NCBI GenBank assembly: GCA_025055255.1
Contig: JANWYI010000003.1
Location: forward strand, 24,609-88,608
Length of the DNA stretch: 64,000 nt
DNA from: Anaerolineae bacterium
Lineage (GTDB): Bacteria > Chloroflexota > Anaerolineae > Aggregatilineales > UBA2796
Direction: 5' to 3'
The notes under the pieces are model-generated. The model was not told where the DNA came from. It searched no databases and saw only the letters and a list, made by a program, of their open reading frames with translations. Positions within the stretch are counted from its first letter, which is position 1. Every line of letters starts with the position of its first letter. The position numbers and the translations under genes were made by a program. Of the stretch, positions 13,923 to 22,131 are shown piece by piece.

Positions 13923-16900
13923 ATGATCAAGACCATCTCGCGTCAAGAAGTGCTGAACATTGCCTTTGCCAGAGCTTTGCACGCTGACGGTATTGCCGTG
14001 GCACCTGAGAGCGTCATTCGCGCTGATGGACGTCGCCGTATTCCCGATGTAATCGTGCGCTACCGCGGCTTGCGCCTGATCATCGAAGGCGAGATAGACG
14101 ATCAGCCTGACTTTGAAGACAAGGCATACGCTGCAGCGTGCCGTCGCCTTGACCAAGGCTTGGCGCCTATCGCCGTTGGCGTCATCTACCCGTCACGGCT
14201 GCGCGACGTGCCGTTTGAGGAGCTAACTCGTGCGTTTGTGTTTGGTCAGATGCGCTTCACTGTGATCACGCTCTCTGACCGTCAGCGACGATTTGTGCGC
14301 GGCGGCTTGAATTATCTCCGTGAGGTCTTGGAGCGCGCCTACGATCATTTGGCACGGGAAGATGAGGTCACTCGCGCAACTGAGATCATTGATGAAGCGG
14401 TAGAGCAGTTCGCGCTCGTAGTGCTGGGTCAACTCTACGCGCGGATGCCTAACGTTGCCGAAGTCCTTGAGATGCCTTATCAGCCTAAACGCAATTTGAG
14501 GCGCAGGCGGACTACGGATGAGGCTGAAATCTCAGCAAGCACAGCTAAAGATGAGGCAGCTCTAGAAGCACAGGAGCAAGTGCGCTCTGAGCGAGAGCAC
14601 TACGAAGGCGTGTGTCACATTGCGGGCTTGGTGGTGATGAACGCGCTGATTTTTCACCACATTCTCTCTCAGCACGATTCAAGCGTCAAACCGTTGCACA
14701 TGCTCCTTGCGGAAAGCACGCCTACCTCAGTTTTTGCAGAACACTGGGAGCATATTCTCAGGACTATCAACTACTATCCAATTTTCCACCTTGCGCGGCG
14801 CGTCCTGCTTGAGCTGCCTGCGCGCCCAGACTTTCCAGAGCTGTTCAGGCGCATGAGCAGAGCAGCTGAGCGCGTTGTAGAAATGCGCGCTGCGCTGCAG
14901 CACGATTTGATGGGTCGCGTCTACCATCGTTTGCTCTCACAGGCGAAGTATCTCGGCACGTATTACACAACCATTCCAGCAGCGATCCTTTTGCTCAAAT
15001 TGGCGCTCAATCCCAAGCGCTGGGATGTGGCATGGCACGATCTGGATGTTGTCAGGCAGTTGCGCGTCGCCGACCTTGCCTGCGGCAGCGGCACGTTGCT
15101 CATGGCGGCAGCGGATGTCATTACAGGTAACCATGTGGATGCAAGCGCGCACAAAGGCGTTGCGCCGCGCCGCGCTGAGCTACAAAAGGCGCTCTCTGAG
15201 GAAATCCTCTATGGCTACGACGTGCTCGCCTCGGCTGTCCACCTGACCGCCTCTACGCTTGCTCTGCGCGCGCCAGAGCAGACTTTTGAGAAAATGAACC
15301 TGTTCGCTCTGCCGCTCGGCGGCGACGCTTTGAAGCTGGGCAGTCTGGAATTCGGCAACACTTTCCAGATCGCTCTGCAGCAAGATATGTTCGGCAGCGC
15401 TGTCCAAGTGACGGGCAGTGGCGAGAGGACAACTTATCAAGCGCCATTGCCAAAGCTGGACTTATGCGTGATGAATCCGCCGTTTGTGCGCAGCGTAGGC
15501 GGCAACTTGCTCTTTGGCAGTCTGCCTGAACATCTGCGCAGCAGGATGCAGGCACGCCTGCAGCGCATGATCCAGCAACGCAACCTAGCGGCGAACAGCT
15601 CAGCAGGTCTAGGCGCAGTCTTTGTCGCAACTGCTCATCCGTACATTAAGGAAGGCGGACGAATCGCGCTGGTCTTGCCGAAGGCATTGCTCTCAGGCGT
15701 GGCGTGGGAGAAAACGCGCCAATTGATCAACCAGCACTATCGCCTTGAGTACTTGGTAGTCAGCCATGATCCTGAGGGCTGGAATTTCTCGCACAGCACA
15801 GATTTGAGCGAGGTGCTGCTGGTGGCGCGCAAAATCACGGCTGATGAGAGCGGTTTTCCTGAAGGCGAACAACCTGACTTGTATGCCATACCGAAGCCGA
15901 AAGGCAACGGCACGCCGACGATCTTCACCATTCGGCGCAATCCGCTCGCCAAAGTCGGGTACGAAGGACTGGTGGTCATCAACTTACATCGGCGCCTTCA
16001 CACAGCTATGGAGGCACTGGTTGTGTCGTGGGCAGCTACTGCCTCAGAGCCGCCGCCAAATTTGCTCAGAGATCGGGGCGCGGCGTCTATTGAGTATGGC
16101 GACGTCGAGATGGGCGAGATATTCCTAGTGCGCGATGAAGAGGCGGCGAAGAATTGGATGTTGCCGTGCGCCTTTTCTCAGAATGAGCTGACGATCAGCG
16201 CTTACAGCATGCTCAGCGGCGACCTGTGGTTACCAGATAGCCCACGTCGCACGCCGATTGCGCTGTGCGCTTTGAGCGAGCTGGGCGAGCTAGGTCCGGA
16301 CAGGCGCAACGTCCACAACGCTTTTGAGATCAGCAAGCGCAAGACGTCAACACCCGCTTTCTGGGGACATGATTCCAGTGAAGTGGTCAGCATGGCACAA
16401 CAGCCGAATTGCCACCTGAAGCAGCGCATAAAAGCGTTGCCTAAAAATAAAGTCATCCCAAGAGACAGACTCCTACCTTTCGCCTCGCAGCTGCTGCTCG
16501 GCGAGCGGATGTGGCTCAACACGCAGCGCCTGTTCGCTGTGCGCGTCTCGCAGCCTGTCCTTTCAAACGTCTGGTGGACGTTCAAGTTCAACAATCCGCA
16601 TGAGCGCCGTGAGAAAGCTCTAACGCTTTGGCTGAACGGTTCACTGCATATTTTGATGGCGCTAGCACATCGCATAGAGACTCGCGGCGCATGGGTGCAA
16701 TTCAAGAAAGGCGTGCTCGCCAACCTGCCTGTGCTGGACGTGCGCTTGTTGACCGAAGCACAGCTGGACATCCTTGTCCAAGCCTATGACAGGCTCTGTG
16801 AACAACCGCTCCGACCTTTTCCGGAGATGGAACACGATCCTGTGCGCGCCGAAATTGACAAGGCAATCAGCGAGGCGCTCGGCTTGCCCAGTCTAAGTGG

Positions 16901-16952
16901 CTTGCGCCTCTTGCTCGGACAAGAGCCTGTAATCAGTCTGAAACGTCTGTGA
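13923..16952 (+). CDS. Solitary type IIG-like nuclease/N6-adenine DNA methyltransferase
   Basis: 1009 aa from an ATG with GGAG 8 bases upstream. Residues 1-150 look like a PD-(D/E)xK-type nuclease domain: PD at 41-42, then RLIIEGEI (E55, E57), the spacing expected for a nuclease core. The methyltransferase core has SAM motif I ADLACGSGT (about 382-391) and catalytic NPPF (518-521), the gamma-class N6-adenine type seen in type I M subunits and type IIG enzymes. About 480 residues follow, enough for a target-recognition domain (none recognised by motif). No separate S, R or helicase gene is adjacent, so a single-polypeptide restriction-modification enzyme is the simplest reading; a BREX PglX-like defence enzyme is an alternative. 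Neighbours are unrelated. Confidence 0.75.
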   Translation: MIKTISRQEVLNIAFARALHADGIAVAPESVIRADGRRRIPDVIVRYRGLRLIIEGEIDDQPDFEDKAYAAACRRLDQGLAPIAVGVIYPSRLRDVPFEELTRAFVFGQMRFTVITLSDRQRRFVRGGLNYLREVLERAYDHLAREDEVTRATEIIDEAVEQFALVVLGQLYARMPNVAEVLEMPYQPKRNLRRRRTTDEAEISASTAKDEAALEAQEQVRSEREHYEGVCHIAGLVVMNALIFHHILSQHDSSVKPLHMLLAESTPTSVFAEHWEHILRTINYYPIFHLARRVLLELPARPDFPELFRRMSRAAERVVEMRAALQHDLMGRVYHRLLSQAKYLGTYYTTIPAAILLLKLALNPKRWDVAWHDLDVVRQLRVADLACGSGTLLMAAADVITGNHVDASAHKGVAPRRAELQKALSEEILYGYDVLASAVHLTASTLALRAPEQTFEKMNLFALPLGGDALKLGSLEFGNTFQIALQQDMFGSAVQVTGSGERTTYQAPLPKLDLCVMNPPFVRSVGGNLLFGSLPEHLRSRMQARLQRMIQQRNLAANSSAGLGAVFVATAHPYIKEGGRIALVLPKALLSGVAWEKTRQLINQHYRLEYLVVSHDPEGWNFSHSTDLSEVLLVARKITADESGFPEGEQPDLYAIPKPKGNGTPTIFTIRRNPLAKVGYEGLVVINLHRRLHTAMEALVVSWAATASEPPPNLLRDRGAASIEYGDVEMGEIFLVRDEEAAKNWMLPCAFSQNELTISAYSMLSGDLWLPDSPRRTPIALCALSELGELGPDRRNVHNAFEISKRKTSTPAFWGHDSSEVVSMAQQPNCHLKQRIKALPKNKVIPRDRLLPFASQLLLGERMWLNTQRLFAVRVSQPVLSNVWWTFKFNNPHERREKALTLWLNGSLHILMALAHRIETRGAWVQFKKGVLANLPVLDVRLLTEAQLDILVQAYDRLCEQPLRPFPEMEHDPVRAEIDKAISEALGLPSLSGLRLLLGQEPVISLKRL

Positions 16953-16990
16953 ATGTCTAGTTACTAGGCATTCCAAGGGCTACCTTTGTA

Positions 16991-17019
16991 TTGACCTGCG
17001 CGAGCGCTCATGCTATGCT
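16991..17019 (+). promoter_or_regulatory. Sigma70-type promoter for the WXG100 gene
   Basis: TTGACC, exactly 17 bases, TATGCT; the start site would fall about 27 bases before the WXG100 ATG. It is one of the best promoters in the window. Confidence 0.7.
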
Positions 17020-17052
17020 TTGCAGTGGTATTACTCTCAGAAAGAGATTGTG

Positions 17053-17352
17053 ATGAGTGCGCCGATTATTCAGAGCGATTACGATGAACTTTCCGCCATT
17101 GAACGCACTTTTGATCGCTATGCCGATGACCTGACAGCGCTACAGCGCTCGATGACGCTCTGTCTGGATCAGCTGCGGCGCGGCGGCTGGCGCGGTGAAG
17201 GCGCTCAAGCCTTCTATGATGAGATGCTAGATAGCGTCCTGCCTGCGCTCACGCGCTTGCGCTACGCTCTAGGCGAGGCTGCTTTCTGCACAAAGCGCAT
17301 CAAGCATATTTTCAGCGTTGCCGAGACCGAAGGCGCTCGATTGTTCGTGTGA
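17053..17352 (+). CDS. WXG100 (ESAT-6-like) protein
   Basis: 99 aa, exactly the family size, starting at an ATG preceded by AAAGAGA; upstream in-frame codons give a non-homologous extension and are rejected. Two predicted helices flank GGWRGEGAQAFYDEM, where W46-R47-G48 is the WxG turn and the following F/Y pattern is typical. WXG100 proteins are small helical-hairpin substrates or partners of type VII ATPases; the EccC-type ATPase is about 7 kb away on the other strand. The C-terminal YxxxD/E export signal is not obvious, so a paired partner may supply it. It has its own strong promoter and is followed 6 bases later by a DUF4919 gene. Confidence 0.88.
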   Translation: MSAPIIQSDYDELSAIERTFDRYADDLTALQRSMTLCLDQLRRGGWRGEGAQAFYDEMLDSVLPALTRLRYALGEAAFCTKRIKHIFSVAETEGARLFV

Positions 17353-17358
17353 AATCGC

Positions 17359-17895
17359 ATGGACTACGCTCAACTGCTGGCAATAGCTCTGAACGATATT
17401 CGTCAAGCCGACTTCACTGCGCTGCGCGCGGCGTACACGCGCACAGCGCACTACAATCCTTACCGCAGCGGCGCTACCGACGCTGGACTGATCGAACTGA
17501 TGCGCGCTGAGAATTGGTCGGCGGCAGCTGCACGTTGTGAACGGCTGATCGCTGAGGACTACCTGCATGCGCCGCTGCACCTGACCATGTCCTACATCTA
17601 TCAGCAGCTGGAAGACGAGGAGCGCGCGGCGTGGCATCTGGCTTTTGCGCGCGGTTTAATCGGCTCACTGCTCAGCAGCGGCGACGGACGTAGCCCAGAG
17701 ACTGCTTTCAAGGTCATCACAGTGCGCGAGGAATACGAGATGCTGCGCGCTCTGAGCCTTGAGAGTCTCGGTCAGCGCCTAATTGCTGAAAATGACCGCT
17801 ACTATGACGTGCTGACTGTCCGTGACGCTAACGGCGCTGAAGGCGAAATTTTCTTTGAGGTAACTGACATCATCAGGTACACGCAGGGCAACTGA
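17359..17895 (+). CDS. DUF4919-type protein paired with WXG100
   Basis: 178 aa of helical repeats. The pattern resembles DUF4919: LRAAYTRTAHYNPY, ENWSAAAARCERLIAEDY, HLTMSYIYQQLEDEERAAWH, LLSSGDGRSPETAFKVI, EEYEML and a final EIFFEVTDII. There is no signal peptide or membrane segment. The function of this family is unknown; the repeats are TPR-like. It starts 6 bases after the WXG100 stop and so is cotranscribed. A chaperone, partner or cargo of the WXG100 protein is possible from context alone. Confidence 0.72.
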   Translation: MDYAQLLAIALNDIRQADFTALRAAYTRTAHYNPYRSGATDAGLIELMRAENWSAAAARCERLIAEDYLHAPLHLTMSYIYQQLEDEERAAWHLAFARGLIGSLLSSGDGRSPETAFKVITVREEYEMLRALSLESLGQRLIAENDRYYDVLTVRDANGAEGEIFFEVTDIIRYTQGN

Positions 17896-17923
17896 ACACA
17901 GCCTAGTCTTCTGACCTGACCTG

Positions 17924-17932
17924 TGCGATAAT
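17924..17932 (+). promoter_or_regulatory. Extended -10 promoter candidate for the transporter gene
   Basis: TG-N-GATAAT about 78 bases before the queuosine-precursor transporter ATG. No clear -35 is visible. Confidence 0.35.
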
Positions 17933-18009
17933 GCGCCGCAGCTGTGCGCGCCTGTTCTGCGCGTGGCAGCCGCTTTTGCAGCTTTTCTCAGAAAGGACTG
18001 TGTATCCTG

Positions 18010-18759
18010 ATGATGAGTCAACCTGTTGAACGCGCCTACCGTTACATTGACGTTGTGACAGCAGCATTCGTAGCTGTGCTGCTCATCAGCAACATCGCCT
18101 CAACCAAGATCGTGGTGCTCGGCGAGCTGACTTTTGACGGCGGCACGCTTTTGTTTCCGCTCGCTTATATCTTCGGCGACATCCTGACCGAAGTCTACGG
18201 CTACAGACGCGCGCGCCGCGTGATCTGGATCGGCTTTTTCTGGATCGCGGCAATGGCGCTGACGCTCTCGCTTGTGCAGGCACTGCCACCTGATCCACAG
18301 TGGAATGTGCTGGAAGGCGTGCCGAACTGGACGCGCGACCAGAGCTTTGCCGTCATTCTCGGTCAGACGCCGCGCATCGTGATTGCTAGTCTGCTGGCGT
18401 ATTTCTGCGGCGAGTTCGTTAACTCGTTCGTGCTCGCCAAGATGAAGGTCTGGACGAACGGACGCCATCTGTGGACGCGCACCATCGGCTCGACCGTTGT
18501 CGGTCAGGCAATAGACACTGGTGTCTTTGTCGTGATCGCCTTCCTGATCGCCCTGCCGATCAGCATCTTCGCGCCTGAGACCGCTTTGCCGCCTGACCTT
18601 GTAGCTGTAATCTTCCTCTCAAACTACCTGTTCAAGGTCGCTGTGGAAGTCTTGTTCACGCCGCTGACCTACTTGGTCGTCAATCGGCTGAAGCGCGCTG
18701 AAAATGAAGACTATTTTGACCGCGAGACAGACTTCAATCCGTTTCGTTTTACCGCCTGA
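18010..18759 (+). CDS. Queuosine precursor transporter (YhhQ/QPTR family)
   Basis: 249 aa integral membrane protein, six or seven predicted helices. Signatures of the family are LLISNIASTKIV near the N-terminus, FPLAYIFGDILTEVYGYRRARRVIW in the first third, and the FVNSFVLAKMK and TRTIGSTVVGQAIDTGVFV segments. Members import queuine or preQ1-type 7-deazaguanines for tRNA queuosine synthesis. The start is the first of two adjacent ATGs, with GAAAGGA 12 bases upstream. I looked for a preQ1 riboswitch in the leader and did not find a convincing one. It converges on asnB. Confidence 0.87.
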   Translation: MMSQPVERAYRYIDVVTAAFVAVLLISNIASTKIVVLGELTFDGGTLLFPLAYIFGDILTEVYGYRRARRVIWIGFFWIAAMALTLSLVQALPPDPQWNVLEGVPNWTRDQSFAVILGQTPRIVIASLLAYFCGEFVNSFVLAKMKVWTNGRHLWTRTIGSTVVGQAIDTGVFVVIAFLIALPISIFAPETALPPDLVAVIFLSNYLFKVAVEVLFTPLTYLVVNRLKRAENEDYFDRETDFNPFRFTA

Positions 18760-18767
18760 GCCAGTCA

Positions 18768-18807
18768 GGCTGAGCGTGCGCCGTTCAATCATGGAGCGCG
18801 CTCAGCC
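18768..18807. terminator. Weak hairpin between convergent transporter and asnB genes
   Basis: A 9-base inverted repeat (GGCTGAGCG / CGCTCAGCC) with a 22-base loop, spanning the asnB stop. There is no T-tract, so terminator function is doubtful. Confidence 0.3.
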
Positions 18808-20748
18808 CGCCAAATGGCTTGGCTTGAGCGTCTCATCCAGCTTCAGCGTACCGCTCACATAGAGCGCGTGCCAGATGTGAAAGACCAGCAGCGCCCAGAT
18901 TGCCCACATTTCGTAGCGCTGTCCGCTTTGATGTGCCGCGATGATCTCTTGGACTGCCTCTGGCTTGAACAAACCGACTTCTGCCACATGCTCAGGCGAG
19001 AGATAGCGCTCTACCAGTGGACGTAAAGCGCCGCGCAGCCACTTGGAGACGGGCGAAAAAAAGCCCCACTTCGGGCGCTTCAAAACAGCCTCAGGCAGTA
19101 GGTCGCGCACAGCGTCGCGCAGGACGATCTTGGTGCGCCGTACGCTGAGTTTGTAGCTGAGCGGCAGGCTCAGAGCAAGCTCTGCCAGTGGATGATCTTG
19201 AAACGGCGAGCGCGTCTCCACGCTCATCGCCATGCTCATCTTGTCAAGGCGCATGTCAATGTGCTCAGCTACGTTCAGGTTGAGGTCAGCGTAAGGAATG
19301 CGCGTTGTGAAGTAGCGCGTGCGCGGCGTCATCAGCCATGGCTCAACAACGGACGCGATCATTTGCAGATGCACCTGTGCTGTGTTTGCGTCGGCATTTT
19401 GCAGCCAGCTGCTGTAGCGCTGCGGCGCTGTGAGCTGTATCCACGTCAAGTAGCGCGCCAACGGCTCCGTGATCACGGCACGCTCAGCCAAGTGCCGCAG
19501 CATTTGGAAGCGCTCAGGCAGGCGCCGAAAGAGCGGATTCAACAGCGCGTTCCGTAGCAGCGCAGGCACTTTCAGATACTGCGCGAGGCGATAATCAGAG
19601 CGATAGTAGTCATAGCCGAAGAACAGCTCATCGCTCGCCTCGCCGTTCAGCAGGACAGGCACGCCGCGTTGGCGCGCTAGAGCAGCGACATAGGCGACTT
19701 GGACAACGGTCGGTTGCGGCATTGGTTCATCCATGCCGTAAACCAAATGTGGCAACAGCCATGCCAAGCGCTCATCTTGCACGATTCGGATGACGTGATG
19801 CTGCACGCCGAAATGCTTCGCCACTAGCTCAGCGTAGCGCACGTCTACATTGAACTTGAGGTCTTCTTTGCTGCCCTGCGGATAGTCGTAGCCGACTGTA
19901 AAGGTCTGGAGCTGAGCGCCGAGCGTGCGCGCCGCCAGCGCAACTGTTGTGCTTGAGTCCACGCCGCCACTTAGAAAAATGCCAACTGGCACATCGCTGA
20001 TCAGGCAGTTCTCAACGGCTACTTCCAATGCCTTGCGCACGCGCTGGACTGCCTCTGGATAAGGCATTGGATGCTGTTCATCAGGCTCAGCTGGCGCGCG
20101 CCAATAGCGTTCTTTACGCACGCCTTCTGGTGTGACCAGCAAGTACTCGCCTGCGCCTAGCTTGTGGATATCTGCGAAAGGCGTGAGCGGCGGCGGCGCA
20201 TAGCCGAGCGTCATGTAGCACAGCAGCGCCTGCTGATCGAGACGGCGCGTCGCCTTCGGACTGCGCAGCAGCGCTTTGAGCTCAGAGGCAAAGTAGAAAT
20301 CGCCGTCCCATTGCGCATAGTAGAGCGGCTTTTCGCCGAGCCGATCTCTGGCGAGGAAGAGCTGCTCGCCATCCCAGATGGCGAAAGCAAACATGCCGCG
20401 CAGCCGCTCCAGCAGCTTGACTCCCCACGCTTCATAGCCGTGTACGAGCACCTCAGTATCAGTGCGTGTAGCAAAACGATGTCCACAGGCTTCCAGCTCA
20501 GCGCGCAGAGCGCGATGATTGTAGATTTCGCCGTTAAAAACGACCGCTACTCGACGGTCTTCGTTGAAAATGACGCCTGGCGGCGCGCTCAAGTCAATAA
20601 TAGCTAAGCGCGTGGCGCCGAAGGCGAGCTTATAGTCATGATAGATGCTCGATCCATCTGGTCCGCGATGCCTGAGCAACTCGCCCATGGCTTCTACTAG
20701 CCTGACATCAGCACCCTTACTGCTTAGATGTCCATAAATACCGCACAT
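18802..20748 (-). CDS. asnB: Asparagine synthase (glutamine-hydrolysing)
   Basis: 648 aa. The class II glutaminase domain begins with catalytic Cys2 (MCGIYGHL), followed by LLRHRGPDG and VVFNGEIYNHRALR. The C-terminal synthetase domain has the ATP-binding SGGVDSS (about residue 265) and GEASDELFFGYDYYR. It converts aspartate, glutamine and ATP to asparagine. Long forms of this kind are also found in exopolysaccharide clusters, where they modify sugars, but no such neighbour is adjacent here. It has its own promoter and runs leftward. Confidence 0.93.
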   Translation of the reverse strand: MCGIYGHLSSKGADVRLVEAMGELLRHRGPDGSSIYHDYKLAFGATRLAIIDLSAPPGVIFNEDRRVAVVFNGEIYNHRALRAELEACGHRFATRTDTEVLVHGYEAWGVKLLERLRGMFAFAIWDGEQLFLARDRLGEKPLYYAQWDGDFYFASELKALLRSPKATRRLDQQALLCYMTLGYAPPPLTPFADIHKLGAGEYLLVTPEGVRKERYWRAPAEPDEQHPMPYPEAVQRVRKALEVAVENCLISDVPVGIFLSGGVDSSTTVALAARTLGAQLQTFTVGYDYPQGSKEDLKFNVDVRYAELVAKHFGVQHHVIRIVQDERLAWLLPHLVYGMDEPMPQPTVVQVAYVAALARQRGVPVLLNGEASDELFFGYDYYRSDYRLAQYLKVPALLRNALLNPLFRRLPERFQMLRHLAERAVITEPLARYLTWIQLTAPQRYSSWLQNADANTAQVHLQMIASVVEPWLMTPRTRYFTTRIPYADLNLNVAEHIDMRLDKMSMAMSVETRSPFQDHPLAELALSLPLSYKLSVRRTKIVLRDAVRDLLPEAVLKRPKWGFFSPVSKWLRGALRPLVERYLSPEHVAEVGLFKPEAVQEIIAAHQSGQRYEMWAIWALLVFHIWHALYVSGTLKLDETLKPSHLAG

Positions 20749-20799
20749 AAAAGTGTGTCACCTTGTGCCAAGACAGGCGCAAACTAAACTGCTCGCCAC

Positions 20800-20805
20800 A
20801 TTATA
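20800..20805 (-). promoter_or_regulatory. -10 element for asnB
   Basis: Perfect TATAAT on the minus strand about 50 bases before the asnB ATG. The -35 region (TTTTTC at 17 bases) is poor. Confidence 0.5.
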
Positions 20806-20877
20806 GCGCTGCTAGGATTGACGAAAAAGTATGTGACTGATTATTCAAGGCTGTGCAATTGCTGTTGATGGCTGAAC

Positions 20878-22098
20878 TCAAAGCAAGCTCAGCCACAGCA
20901 CGCCGAATAGGATGCTCAGGATTGTGATCGGCACGCCTGCCCGCAGATACGCCATGAAGCTCAAGCGCACGCCCATGCGCGCCGCAATGCCTGCCACGAT
21001 CAAGTTCGCCACTGAGCCAAGCAGCGTGAAGTTGCCCGCTAATGTGGACGCCATCGCCAAAGTCAACCACGCTTGCTCAGGATTAGGAAACTGTGCCATC
21101 TCTGGACGCAATAACAGCACAGCCGGCACATTTGAGACAAGGTTGCTCAAGATAGCTGTCACCAAGCTCAGCTGTGCAATGCCGCCGCGCAAAATCGGCG
21201 CCGTCGCCTCAAAAATTGCCGCGCTGATGCCTGTCACCTCAATGGCGTGCGTCACGATGAACAAGCCGCCAAAAAAAGCTAACAGTTCCCAGTCCAGTGA
21301 AAGCAACTTGTGTGGACGCAAGCGCGAGATCAGCAGCAAGCCTGCTGCGACGAATGCCGAAGGCGCAATCGGCAAGCCAACCAAGAAAGCGATCATTAGT
21401 CCGAGCAGCACGATCAAGCAGCGCGTCAACAGCGGCTGATAAGTGCGCACAGGCGGCATCTCGGCGACCTGTAACTTGCCGCGAAACTCTGCGCGATACA
21501 GCGCTACGATCACCAGCCAGATGATCGCCATGCCGACTAGCGCCACAGGCGCGAGATTGAGCAAAAAGGTCAAATATGGAATGCCGCTAGACTGTCCGAT
21601 GATTAAATTTTGAGGATTGCCAGTGATGGTCGCCACTGAGCCGACATTAGTCGCCGCTGCTAGACCGATCAAGTATGGAATCGGGTCACGTTTCAAGCGC
21701 TGTGTCAGCTCAGTGACGAACGGCGTCAGCATCAGGCAGATTGTGTCGTTCAAAAACAGCGCTGAAAGCACGCCCGCGGCAAAGACGATCAGCGCGAGCA
21801 ACGCTTGCGGCGTCCGTGCCAAGCGCAGTACAGCCGAGCCAACTAGCCCAAAAAAACCTGCCATGCGCAGGTTGATGTTGACGACCATCATGCTGAAAAG
21901 CAACATCAGCGTGCCGAGGTCAAGCGCAGCGTATGCCTCTTCCTCGCTGATGGCGCCGAGCGCGATCAAGGCGGCAGCGCCTGCCAGAGCAATAGTAGCA
22001 CGGTTCATGCGCAGGCGCGGCAACTGTCCGATTGCCACGCCGATATAGGTCAGCAAAATGACGAGAACAGTGAGCGGAGCGGCGATTCCTTGCGGCAT
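20878..22098 (-). CDS. ArsB/NhaD-type (SLC13-like) ion transporter
   Basis: 406 aa with about ten membrane helices. The two inverted halves carry the family signatures NVGSVATITGNPQNLIIG and NFTLLGSVANLIVAG, and FLNDTICLMLTPFV lies between helices. The ion-transporter superfamily covers arsenite, Na+/H+, dicarboxylate and citrate transporters; the substrate cannot be fixed here and no ars genes are near. It lies 33 bases after the YqeC-MocA gene and may be the last member of the molybdenum-hydroxylase operon. Confidence 0.82.
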   Translation of the reverse strand: MPQGIAAPLTVLVILLTYIGVAIGQLPRLRMNRATIALAGAAALIALGAISEEEAYAALDLGTLMLLFSMMVVNINLRMAGFFGLVGSAVLRLARTPQALLALIVFAAGVLSALFLNDTICLMLTPFVTELTQRLKRDPIPYLIGLAAATNVGSVATITGNPQNLIIGQSSGIPYLTFLLNLAPVALVGMAIIWLVIVALYRAEFRGKLQVAEMPPVRTYQPLLTRCLIVLLGLMIAFLVGLPIAPSAFVAAGLLLISRLRPHKLLSLDWELLAFFGGLFIVTHAIEVTGISAAIFEATAPILRGGIAQLSLVTAILSNLVSNVPAVLLLRPEMAQFPNPEQAWLTLAMASTLAGNFTLLGSVANLIVAGIAARMGVRLSFMAYLRAGVPITILSILFGVLWLSLL

Positions 22099-22131
22099 AG
22101 GTATCAGGTTGTCCTCAAAAGTGCTGCGAAA

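Noticed and set aside
17896..18009. Possible preQ1 riboswitch before the queuosine-precursor transporter.
   Set aside because: No stem with a C-rich loop and A-rich tail pairing could be found by eye.
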